Positions 57,394-64,000 of a stretch of DNA of 64,000 bases are shown here, in pieces; the first letter of the stretch is position 1; every line of letters starts with the position of its first letter. The DNA is from Cytophagaceae bacterium (GTDB taxonomy: Bacteria; Bacteroidota; Bacteroidia; Cytophagales; Spirosomataceae): the NCBI GenBank assembly GCA_016722655.1, contig JADKIR010000005.1:1054001-1118000 (forward strand). The letters are read 5' to 3'. The position numbers and the translations under genes were made by a program. Below the pieces are notes generated by a model, which was given only the letters and a program-made list of their open reading frames with translations, ran no database searches and had not been told where the DNA came from.

Positions 57394-57672
57394 ATGAGAA
57401 ATGTCAAGCGAAAATTTACACCTGATTTCAAATTAAAAGTGATTTTAGATGCTCTTAGCGAGAAACAGACCTTGTCTGAATTGAGTCAAAAGTATAAACT
57501 TCATTCAAATCAAATTTCACTTTGGAAGCAAGATTTTTTGAGTAAAGCCCTCAAAGTATTGGAATCAAAACTGGAGAAGGTGCCTCAGGAAGACCATGAG
57601 AAAAAAGAACTTTATATTAAAATAGGTCAGCTTCAAATGGAAGTCGATTTCTTAAAAAAAAAGTTGTCATGA
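57394..57672 (+). CDS. IS3-family transposase OrfA
   Basis: 92 aa. Helix-turn-helix: RKFTPDFKLKVILDALSEKQ, LSELSQKYKLHSNQISLWKQ, followed by a leucine-zipper-like coil (LQMEVDFLKKKLS). The last codons contain A AAA AAG, the standard -1 frameshift signal that makes the OrfAB transposase; orfB overlaps by 4 bases. Intact. Confidence 0.9.
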   Translation: MRNVKRKFTPDFKLKVILDALSEKQTLSELSQKYKLHSNQISLWKQDFLSKALKVLESKLEKVPQEDHEKKELYIKIGQLQMEVDFLKKKLS

Positions 57673-58551
57673 TACCTAGAGACGAAAAGCATAAAATGTT
57701 TTCCTTACAAGAAAATCTCAGTATTCGAAGGCAATGTGAGCTACTTTGTATATCTCGAACAAAGTATTATTACAAGCCACAAACTGAGAGTTTGGTAAAC
57801 TTACATATTATAAAGTTAATGGACGAGCAATACCAAAAAACTCCATTTTATGGCTTTCCCAGGATGTACGAATTTGTAAAAAGGGCATGTCCGACATGGA
57901 TTCTTAATAAAAAAAGGGTAGAAAGGCTATATAAAAATGGATTTAAGGTCCGTATTGCCCGGTCTGCATACGTCGAAGACGAATCCTGAAGCTATTTATA
58001 AATTCCCCTACCTATTGAAGAAACTAAAAATTGAAAAAGTTAATCAAGTATGGGCTTCTGATATTACTTATATACCAATGCCACGTGGTTATATGTATTT
58101 ATATGCCATAATAGACCTATATAGTAGGTTTATAGTGAACTGGGGGCTATCAAATAATATGAGTGCTGATTGGTGTGTTACAATCAGTAGAGAAGCCTTA
58201 TCTAAATGGGGTAAACCAGAAATTTTTAATACAGATCAAGGAGCTCAATTTACCTCAGACGATTTTGTCTCTTTACTTAAAGAGTTTGGCATAAAACAAA
58301 GTATGGATGGGAAAGGAAGAGCCATTGACAATATTTTTATTGAAAGATTTTGGCGAACTATTAAATATGAGTATGTTTATATTAATCCAGCAAATGGAGG
58401 ACACGAACTCTATTTTGGAATTGAATAATACATGAGATTTTACAACTAAGAAAGATCTCATGATGCTCTTCAAAAAGAAACAACAGCCCGAAAATTTGGT
58501 GAAGATAAAACAAATATAATTTCAACTAAATATTCAACTCCATTGGTTTAA
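57669..58551 (+). pseudogene. IS3-family transposase OrfB, frameshift plus two stops
   Basis: The first approximately 85 codons carry the HTH_21-like region (CELLCISRTKYYYKPQ). Near 57930 the A5 run has one A too many; removing it continues ERLYKMDLRSVLPGLHTSKT into the rve integrase core: VWASDITYIPMPRGYMYLYA (first Asp), FNTDQGAQFTSDDF (second Asp) and the Glu in DNIFIERFWRTIKYE. TAA codons at 58426-58428 and 58447-58449 then interrupt the last part before the natural end at 58551. So a former transposase with three lesions. Confidence 0.82.
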
Positions 58552-58564
58552 ATATGGGTGTAGG

Positions 58565-59111
58565 CTTATTTTTCTCAATTTTTTTTGAAATAAATCCCAA
58601 TATAATAATCACTTTTTGTTATTTCTTATATGCAGTGGTTTTTCTATTTTTTTTTAAAATCTAGTCTTTTCCCTTCTTTTTTAAAAATTTCAAATCGTAA
58701 ATATTTTGTCGAAAAATATGTATTTTTAAAATATCATATAGGTTCATCATAAAATATTCTAAAACCATTCATTGATTTCTATTTCTACTTACACTACAAG
58801 CAATATTAAAAGTTTAAATAATATAATTTGAACCATTACTTTTTAAATGGTAATATGATTTTGAGGTTATTCCTAAAATAAATCTCTCTCTGATGATGAC
58901 TGCAGGGTTTTCCTCACCCGCACGCCAGCCCTTCGTTGTTTTTTCTGTCGGGGCCGCCGAGGCATACTTTTTGCCCCCATCCGCCCACATAGCAAATTGT
59001 TTTCTTCGTTCCTCAGTAAAACAAAGAGCTATTCCAGCCGCACAGCAAAAAGACATTTTGCTTAAAGAGTATAATTCTGCAGAGAAGATATGCCAGAAAA
59101 AACAACCCAAA
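58565..59111. other. Gene-poor stretch right of IS3
   Basis: The first approximately 330 bases are very AT-rich. From about 58890 the base composition shifts to more GC, with C-rich plus strand (CCTCACCCGCACGCCAGCCC). A 75-codon frame at 58893 exists but has no coding character. No gene supported. Confidence 0.5.
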
Positions 59112-59209
59112 GCTACTTAACATAATAGAGCATTATATAACCAGCCGTAGGTTCCGCTATCGCTTCAGGGTCAAGCCCCTGTTTATATAATTCTATTATG
59201 TTAAGTAGC
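59112..59209. repeat. Long inverted repeat with 42-base loop; attC-like
   Basis: Left arm 59112-59140 and right arm 59183-59209 are complementary over 27 bp, with a 2-base (GC) bulge in the left arm. The ends contain ACTTAAC (59115-59121) and GTTAAGT (59200-59206), which fit the integron attC R-box consensus RYYYAAC/GTTRRRY. The loop is GC-richer. It could be an attC site, a MITE or a terminator-like structure. No IntI-type integrase is in the window. Confidence 0.55.
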
Positions 59210-59708
59210 CGCACGGCCAACGCACAAAACCCTGCTTCGTAAAGAGTAGGCCACAATTCCCCACCACCCTGTTAGCGGTGCAGCCTATTAGTAAAGCAAA
59301 AAATTCATTCCAATCCATGTGTCTTAGGAAATTTCATTCATTGCACGTCATAATATTTACCATCAACAGGAATTAAACCCACGTCAGCCATTCCGTTCCA
59401 TTCATTTCACTATCCTAAGCCACCGCACCGCATCAGTGGCTCATGGATTTGGCTTCCGCACCTTTCCGCACATCCATTCCACAAAAAACAAATTCCAACC
59501 CTCAAAGCTCTGTTAATTCTTATAAAAGCTTACTTAGTTTACCTTACCACATTTGTTTTTTATTCCATTCCTTTCCCTTCCGCACATCCCGGAATAAATC
59601 CATGAGCCACACATGCTTTTTCCAGCCGCACCTTTTTTATAGGTATGCTTTACTTATTGTCTGGGTCTCTCTTGCCCCCATTGCATTGTACCTGTTTCGA
59701 TTTTAAAT
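59210..59708. other. C-rich non-coding stretch
   Basis: About 500 bases with many CCGCAC and CATTCC motifs on the plus strand, and no gene with coding character. It holds a second inverted repeat (59436-59610) and repeated TTCCGCACATCC. Confidence 0.5.
59436..59610. repeat. 15-bp inverted repeat, 145-base spacer
   Basis: GTGGCTCATGGATTT at 59436-59450 is perfectly complementary to AAATCCATGAGCCAC at 59596-59610. Inside each arm lies a TTCCGCACATCC direct repeat copy. Function unknown. Confidence 0.6.
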
Positions 59709-60014
59709 TTATGGATATCTGCCACTGGTCGAAAGAAGAAAATTATAAACATCATAATGTGGCTTTTGAAGAAATTGTTCCATAATCCATTCACACACAT
59801 CAGTGTTGCCTTCAGCAAACTTTGCTACCATAGTGTCAGAATAAAAAACGATTCTGCAATCTGCCTTATAACCTTCTTTAGTATGCCCGATTAACTTGAT
59901 CTCACTTAAAGACGGATTTCGTTTATTATTTTTTGAAAAAACTTCAACCGTTATTTTTCTATGTATGAGTTTTTCCTCAATAGCACTTTTTAGCTTAATT
60001 AATACTTTATCCAT
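59709..60014 (-). CDS. Small hypothetical protein
   Basis: 101 aa, no signal peptide. Helical N-terminus (MDKVLIKLKSAIEEKLIHRK) then a strand-helix pattern with EIKLIGHTKEGYKADCRIVF and VCEWIMEQFLQKPHYDVYNF. No family recognised. The start codon directly follows the stop of the gene at 60015, so the two are an operon. Positioned upstream of the attC-like repeat in the reading direction. Confidence 0.6.
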   Translation of the reverse strand: MDKVLIKLKSAIEEKLIHRKITVEVFSKNNKRNPSLSEIKLIGHTKEGYKADCRIVFYSDTMVAKFAEGNTDVCEWIMEQFLQKPHYDVYNFLLSTSGRYP

Positions 60015-60311
60015 TTATTCTTTCACACCAAAATCCACAATTGTATCAAGCCTCTGAAACAAAAATTCCAGAAGTTTTTTAAGATGAATTTCACAACCAT
60101 TTTTAGCTTCATTTGTAGTTTTATACTCACAATCAAAAGATTGAAACATTGATATTGAGCTTTTAAAACTCGCAATAAATGGCTTTTCAGAATTATTCTG
60201 GTTGATCTTGTTATTCCAATTCGGCTGAATGGAATAAGTAATAAATGGTAAGCTCAATATGGCATAGTTATTCCCTTCCATCCATATCAATGATAAATCC
60301 TTCATTTTCAT
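60015..60311 (-). CDS. Small hypothetical protein
   Basis: 98 aa, soluble. Contains LSLIWMEGNNYAILSLPFIT and EIHLKKLLEFLFQRLDTIVD. Not recognised. First gene of a two-gene unit with 59709-60014; possibly an immunity or cassette-type pair, but this is only suggested by size and arrangement. Confidence 0.6.
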   Translation of the reverse strand: MKMKDLSLIWMEGNNYAILSLPFITYSIQPNWNNKINQNNSEKPFIASFKSSISMFQSFDCEYKTTNEAKNGCEIHLKKLLEFLFQRLDTIVDFGVKE

Positions 60312-60611
60312 AGCCCGAAATTAGTCTTGTTTATTTAGCATCCCTTGCCAATAATTTAAGCAACTTGATAATTGCTAAAAAAGTAAGTTAAAGCAATTAA
60401 AAAGAGCTTATGATATTAGAAATATTTTGGGTTCTTAAAGTCTTAATTTTGATTAGACTCAAATTAAGTCAATTGGCTCATTTGGGAAAATTATCAATAA
60501 AAATGTCTTAACTTCTTTGATAGAGTTTTTGCAGAAATAAATAGTTTCTAAAATTGTAATGCCATAATTGTATATTAGTTTTTTTTGTATTTTGCAGTAA
60601 AATAGTAAAAT
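60312..60611. other. Divergent intergenic region before the lipoprotein array
   Basis: 300 bases, AT-rich, containing promoters for the leftward small genes and the first lipoprotein gene (a TTTTGTATTTTGCAG segment near 60580 may be a -7 region). No gene. Confidence 0.45.
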
Positions 60612-61334
60612 ATGAATCTCACCAGTTTATTTAAACTAGTAATCCCAATTTTTTTGTTCGCCATAATATTAAGTAGTTGTGACGATAAAGGGAATACTCC
60701 TGACCCACCAGTTGACACCAAAATTACACCTGAACAAGTATTATTCGCCTCAGCATTTGACCCCACAAATCCTAAGCTCGTGGCCAAAGGCTGGGTCAAG
60801 CCCAGTATCCTCGATGGTAAACCTGTAGTAGTAGTACCAGTAAGTCCTGTGCCAAATAATACCAACTTCACCGAACCATTCAAAGGGTTTATGGATATCG
60901 AGATTAGACTCATCGATGCGAAATCTGGCTCATATAGTATTACTCCGCTAATCTTTAAGAATAGTGTTGAGAAAATATTTCAGAAGGGATATGAGTTAGT
61001 TCCTGGAAAAGGTGAATATGGAATATCAATAGTTAATCAAGCAATTAATGGTAATCTTAAAAGAGATCTGACTCCAGGTATTTCAATTTCAGATAGAGAT
61101 GATAACAGCCCAAGTACTCCAACACCTTGGATATCTCAATTACCAGAAAAATTTACAATTGATCAAGTTGCTAAATATAATCCTTTTACTTCTATAAAAA
61201 CTGGCACATTCGATTTGTCTAAATCTGAATCATACAGAATGATTATGGATCTAGCAACAATTGGACAGAAATTCGATACTGTTATTTATTCTATTAACCC
61301 TTCAGAAGAGGCATTGAAAGTAGTACAAAACTAA
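60612..61334 (+). CDS. Lipoprotein paralogue A of the tandem array
   Basis: 240 aa. Lipoprotein signal (FKLVIPIFLFAIILSSCDDK) with lipobox LSSC and an acidic outer-membrane-sorting-like start. The shared core starts FASAFDPTNPKLVAKGWVKP and runs through SILDGKPVVVVPVSPVPNNT and FMDIEIRLIDAKSGSYSITP. The middle (about residues 115-205) is its own. The end TVIYSINPSEEALKVVQN is common to all copies. No known domain. Likely anchored in the outer or inner membrane facing the periplasm or surface; function unknown. Confidence 0.75.
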   Translation: MNLTSLFKLVIPIFLFAIILSSCDDKGNTPDPPVDTKITPEQVLFASAFDPTNPKLVAKGWVKPSILDGKPVVVVPVSPVPNNTNFTEPFKGFMDIEIRLIDAKSGSYSITPLIFKNSVEKIFQKGYELVPGKGEYGISIVNQAINGNLKRDLTPGISISDRDDNSPSTPTPWISQLPEKFTIDQVAKYNPFTSIKTGTFDLSKSESYRMIMDLATIGQKFDTVIYSINPSEEALKVVQN

Positions 61335-61516
61335 GTCTTTAATAATTATTTGGACCAAGTGGAATGTGTAATTTACAGAAATGTCAGTTCTTTATATTGT
61401 CAATATCAAATACCTATAGTAGTATTTCAAATCTCCATTTGCAAAAGCCAAAAAAATGATTAAAATTGTGTAACATTTTGATAATAAACACATTTATCAC
61501 TAATACAACCAACATC
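61335..61516 (+). repeat. Conserved spacer of the lipoprotein array (copy 1 of 3)
   Basis: The approximately 182-base spacer after gene A recurs nearly unchanged after gene B (62414-62597) and gene C (63366-63549). Shared landmarks are GGAATGTGTAATTTACAGAA, TATTGTCAATATCAAATACC and TAACATTTTGATAATAAACAC. The repeat unit is therefore gene plus spacer, about 1.1 kb. Confidence 0.8.
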
Positions 61517-62413
61517 ATGACAAAAGAAAACAACACAAACGCAATAGCTCCCCTCTCTTCGGGAGAGGGGCGGGGGGGTGAGGTCATCACCTCAGACACA
61601 GTAACAATGTCAGCAGAAGGGCAGAGTACTGATACGAGTAGTTGGGGTAACAAAGTACGCATGGGTACACTCGCTCTCATGACGGCTCTCGCACCAAGTG
61701 CTACCACCACCACGATTACTTTGGGAGGTACGGGGCTAGTTGCCACTATGGCTAGTTGTGGTGATAAGGATAAAGACCCTAATCCAGAGGAAATCCCTCT
61801 TACTGCTGAGGAGAAGCTTTTCGCTTCAGCATTTGATCCTACAAATCAAAAACTGATAGATAAAGGCTGGGTCAAGCCCAGTATCCTCGATGGTAAGCCT
61901 GTGGTAGTAGTACCAGTAAGTCCTGTGCCAAATAATACCAACTTCACCGAAGCATTTAAAGGGTTTATGGATATAGAGATTAGACTTATCAATGCTAAAA
62001 CAGGACAGTATAGTATTACACCAATTATCAATAAAAGCTCGCTAGAAAAAATATTTACTAAGGCATCAGAAATCAATCCTGGAAAACCTTTTTATTACCT
62101 TACACTAGTAAATGAAGCGATAAATGGTGATATAAAGAGAAACCTAATGTCAGGTGTATCTGTTGCAGATAGAGATGATAATAATCCTGCAACTCCAACT
62201 CCTTATTTACTCCAACTTCCTATTAGATTTACTTTGGATGAGTTTGCTAAATATAATTCATTTTCAATCGATAAATCTAAAAGTTTCGATTTAACTAGAA
62301 GTGAATCTTTTAAAATGATAATGGATGTGGATTTTATGGGAGAGGGTAAGTTAGATACAGTTGTCTATTCTATTAACCCTTCAGAAGAGGCATTGAAAGT
62401 AGTACAGAACTAA
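61517..62413 (+). CDS. Lipoprotein paralogue B, with an inserted repeat in its N-terminus
   Basis: 298 aa from the ATG at 61517 (position matches the other copies after the conserved spacer). The first approximately 55 residues are unlike A, C and D and contain LSSGEGRGGEV, encoded by a palindromic repeat at 61550-61570. A hydrophobic segment (MGTLALMTALAPSATTTTIT) then leads to a lipobox-like ATMASC. The core FASAFDPTNQKLIDKGWVKP and the conserved C-terminal INPSEEALKVVQN follow. The middle has SSLEKIFTKASEINPGKPFY, shared with copy D. Confidence 0.75.
   Translation: MTKENNTNAIAPLSSGEGRGGEVITSDTVTMSAEGQSTDTSSWGNKVRMGTLALMTALAPSATTTTITLGGTGLVATMASCGDKDKDPNPEEIPLTAEEKLFASAFDPTNQKLIDKGWVKPSILDGKPVVVVPVSPVPNNTNFTEAFKGFMDIEIRLINAKTGQYSITPIINKSSLEKIFTKASEINPGKPFYYLTLVNEAINGDIKRNLMSGVSVADRDDNNPATPTPYLLQLPIRFTLDEFAKYNSFSIDKSKSFDLTRSESFKMIMDVDFMGEGKLDTVVYSINPSEEALKVVQN
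61550..61570. repeat. GC-rich palindromic (REP-like) hairpin inside coding sequence
   Basis: CCCCTCTC and GAGAGGGG enclose a 5-base loop, followed by a G7 run. The sequence (CTCTCTTCGGGAGAGGGGCG core) resembles a dispersed Bacteroidota repeat that is often translated as LS.GEGRGGEV. Here it is in frame in lipoprotein B. Confidence 0.6.
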
Positions 62414-62597
62414 GTCTTTAATAAATATTTGAACTAGAGGAATGTGTAATTTACAGAAATGTCAGTTCTTTATATTGTCAATATCAAATACCTATAGTAG
62501 TATTTCAAATCTCCATTTGCATGGACAACAAAAAATCCTTAAAATTGCATAACATTTTGATAATAAACACATTTACCAACTATTACAACAAAACATC
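62414..62597 (+). repeat. Conserved spacer of the lipoprotein array (copy 2)
   Basis: Nearly identical to 61335-61516, differing by a few substitutions and the ATGGACAACAAAAAATCC segment. Confidence 0.8.
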
Positions 62598-63365
62598 ATG
62601 GCGAAAGAAGTAAACCATAAGATATCGATCCAACTAATTAAGAAAACTCCAAAATGGCTCAGGTATATATTATTTTCTTTGTTGATAACTTTGGGTGGTT
62701 TTAACCTTCAAAATTGTGATAAAGATTCGCCAGCCGAACCAGTAGAAACATCGTTAACAGAAGAACAGAAACTATTTGAATCAGCATTTGATCCAACTCA
62801 CCCTAAATTAGTTGCCAAAGGCTGGGTCAAGCCCAGTATCCTCGATGGTAAGCCTGTGGTGACTGTGCCTGTAAGTCCTGTGCCAAATAATACCAACTTC
62901 ACCGAACCATTCAAAGGGTTTATGGATATAGAGATTAGACTCATAGATGCCAAAGCCGGCTCATATAGTTTTACTCCGATTATCAATAAAAGTAGTGTTG
63001 AGAAAATAATCGAAAAAGGAAAAGAACTTGTACCTGAGAAAGATTCTTATGGTATGTCATTGGTATGTGATGCGATAAATGGTGATATTAAGAAGAGTCT
63101 TACAACTGGTGTTTCGATTATTAATAAAGACGATAATAATTCTGCAACAAGAGCACCTTATCTTGCACAGTTGCCCGAAAGATTTACTATGGAAGAATTT
63201 AGAAAATATTATACTAATGGCACTACTTTGGTAGCTTCTTTTGAAATTAATAAGAGTGAGTCGTTGAGGATGATTATGGATATTGCAACAATTGGACAGA
63301 AATTCGATACCGTTATTTATTCTATTAATCCTTCAGAAGAGGCATTGAAAGTAGTACAGAAATAA
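62598..63365 (+). CDS. Lipoprotein paralogue C
   Basis: 255 aa. N-terminus MAKEVNHKISIQLIKKTPKW, then a hydrophobic stretch (YILFSLLITLGGFNLQNCDK) with a possible but unusual lipobox LQNC. Core LFESAFDPTHPKLVAKGWVK with SILDGKPVVTVPVSPVPNNT. The variable middle has SSVEKIIEKGKELVPEKDSY, related to copy A; the C-terminus IATIGQKFDTVIYSINPSEE is nearly the same as A. Unknown function. Confidence 0.75.
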   Translation: MAKEVNHKISIQLIKKTPKWLRYILFSLLITLGGFNLQNCDKDSPAEPVETSLTEEQKLFESAFDPTHPKLVAKGWVKPSILDGKPVVTVPVSPVPNNTNFTEPFKGFMDIEIRLIDAKAGSYSFTPIINKSSVEKIIEKGKELVPEKDSYGMSLVCDAINGDIKKSLTTGVSIINKDDNNSATRAPYLAQLPERFTMEEFRKYYTNGTTLVASFEINKSESLRMIMDIATIGQKFDTVIYSINPSEEALKVVQK

Positions 63366-63549
63366 GTCTTTAATAAATATTTGTACCTAGTGGAATGTGT
63401 AATTTACAGAAATGTCAGTTCTTTGTATTGTCAATATCAAATACCTATAGTAGTATTTCAAATCTCCATTTGCAATAACCAAAAAAATGATTAAAATTGC
63501 ATAACATTTTGATAATAAACACATTTACCAACTATTACAACAAAACATC
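63366..63549 (+). repeat. Conserved spacer of the lipoprotein array (copy 3)
   Basis: Third near-identical copy of the spacer, ending directly before the ATG of copy D. Confidence 0.8.
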
Positions 63550-64000
63550 ATGGCGAAAGAAGTAAACCATAAGATATCGATCCAACTTATTAAGAAAACT
63601 CCAAAATGGCTCAGGTCTATATTATTTTCTTTGTTGATAACTTTGGGTGGTTTTAACCTTCAAAATTGTGATAAAGGTTCGCCAGCCGAACCAGTAGAAA
63701 CACCGTTAACAGAAGAACAGAAACTATTTGAATCAGCATTTGATCCATCTCACCCTAAATTAGTTGCCAAAGGCTGGGTCAAGCCCAGTATCCTCGATGG
63801 TAAGCCTGTGGTAGTAGTACCAGTAAGTCCTGTGCCAAATAATACCAACTTCACCGAAGCATTCAAAGGGTTTATTGATATAGAGATTAGACTCATCGAT
63901 GCTAAAACTGGAGCTTATAGTATTACTCCCATTATCAATAAAAGCTCACTAGAAGCAATATTTACTAAGGCATCAGAAATCAATCCTGGTAAACCTTTTT
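63550..64000 (+). CDS. Lipoprotein paralogue D (runs off right edge)
   Basis: 150 codons visible. The N-terminus is almost identical to copy C (MAKEVNHKISIQLIKKTPKW; one change Y to S before ILFSLL). The shared core follows. After SITPIINKSS it switches to the copy B version, LEAIFTKASEINPGKPF. This C-to-B switch is direct evidence of recombination within the array. The 3' end is outside the window. Confidence 0.78.
   Translation, partial: MAKEVNHKISIQLIKKTPKWLRSILFSLLITLGGFNLQNCDKGSPAEPVETPLTEEQKLFESAFDPSHPKLVAKGWVKPSILDGKPVVVVPVSPVPNNTNFTEAFKGFIDIEIRLIDAKTGAYSITPIINKSSLEAIFTKASEINPGKPF

Larger units (their letters stand above)
57342..58564 (+). mobile_element. IS3-family (IS150-like) insertion sequence, degenerate
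   Basis: About 1.2 kb with orfA and a broken orfB on the plus strand. Imperfect terminal repeats: 57342-57361 (TTACCCCGATATTTAATACC) against the complement of 58545-58563 (CTACACCCATATTTAAACC). A A9-G slip site sits at the orfA/orfB overlap. The orfB damage makes this copy inactive. Flanking duplication not determined. Confidence 0.8.

Noticed and set aside
58814..59120. Overlapping 75- and 98-codon frames on both strands
   Set aside because: They lie in a C-rich repeat-like segment, overlap each other fully and lack protein-like residue patterns, so I do not call a gene.
59443..59706. 87-codon plus-strand frame
   Set aside because: Low-complexity translation (Phe/Ser/His-rich) that runs across the inverted repeat; not credible as a protein.
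59160..62840. GGGTCAAGCCC occurs both in the loop of the attC-like foldback and in each lipoprotein gene
   Set aside because: Short palindromic match; in the lipoproteins it encodes the conserved GWVKPS segment. Probably coincidence.
13180..64000. Right-end attachment repeat or intact tRNA-Thr
   Set aside because: No second copy of the tRNA 3' core was seen by eye; a proper search is needed, so no right boundary is called.

Overview
The window is AT-rich DNA from a member of the Bacteroidota, most likely a Cytophagales-type environmental bacterium. Evidence for this: TonB-dependent receptors with CarboxypepD_reg-like N-termini, a DUF4249 lipoprotein, a PepSY-like (DUF2874) protein, promoter-like TTG/TAnnTTTG elements and a side-chain-cleaving glycoside hydrolase operon. 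The genus cannot be fixed from the sequence alone. No rRNA, intact tRNA or CRISPR array was seen.
Region 1 (1-12.6 kb, all minus strand) is one tightly packed polysaccharide-utilisation operon. Its promoter and a 24-bp palindrome lie near 12.6 kb. It encodes an L-galactonate/L-gulonate-type dehydrogenase, then GH95, GH43, GH127, GH31, GH97 and a second GH31 that runs off the left edge. The set removes L-galactosyl/fucosyl, arabinosyl, xylosyl and galactosyl/glucosyl side chains, as for a decorated hemicellulose (complex xylan or xyloglucan). SusC/SusD genes are not in the window.
Region 2 (13.1-about 35.4 kb, mostly plus strand) is an integrative element and defence island. It begins exactly at the 3' half of a tRNA-Thr(UGU) gene, which is an attachment-site remnant. 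It then has a tyrosine recombinase split at an A AAA AAG heptamer, an unknown protein, iteron-like GGTATTA repeats, two helix-turn-helix proteins, a VirE-N/BT4734 primase-like protein and a PriCT-2/DUF3987 protein. Next come a prokaryotic Argonaute with a dismantled catalytic tetrad, a reverse transcriptase-nitrilase plus membrane protein (defence-associated RT type 1), and a type III restriction-modification pair. The island ends with a decayed toxin-antitoxin-SecB-chaperone (TAC) operon, remnants of a displaced type I R-M operon on both sides of the type III module, and a broken PD-(D/E)XK gene cut by a decaying IS66.
Region 3 (35.7-57.2 kb) looks like ordinary chromosome: glycolipid-type GT4 and flippase-like genes, an ECF sigma factor with a membrane-spanning beta-barrel partner between two COG4705 paralogues (one with a premature stop), two OMP/TonB-like barrels, PAP2, a two-component system, an Omp85-like barrel, START, TonB receptor/DUF4249, sterol desaturase and EamA genes. 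Several genes here are frameshifted by one base in a homopolymer.
Region 4 (57.3-64 kb) holds a degenerate IS3-family element, a gene-poor C-rich stretch with strong inverted repeats (one resembling an integron attC), two small unknown genes, and a tandem array of at least four mosaic lipoprotein paralogues that continues past the right edge.
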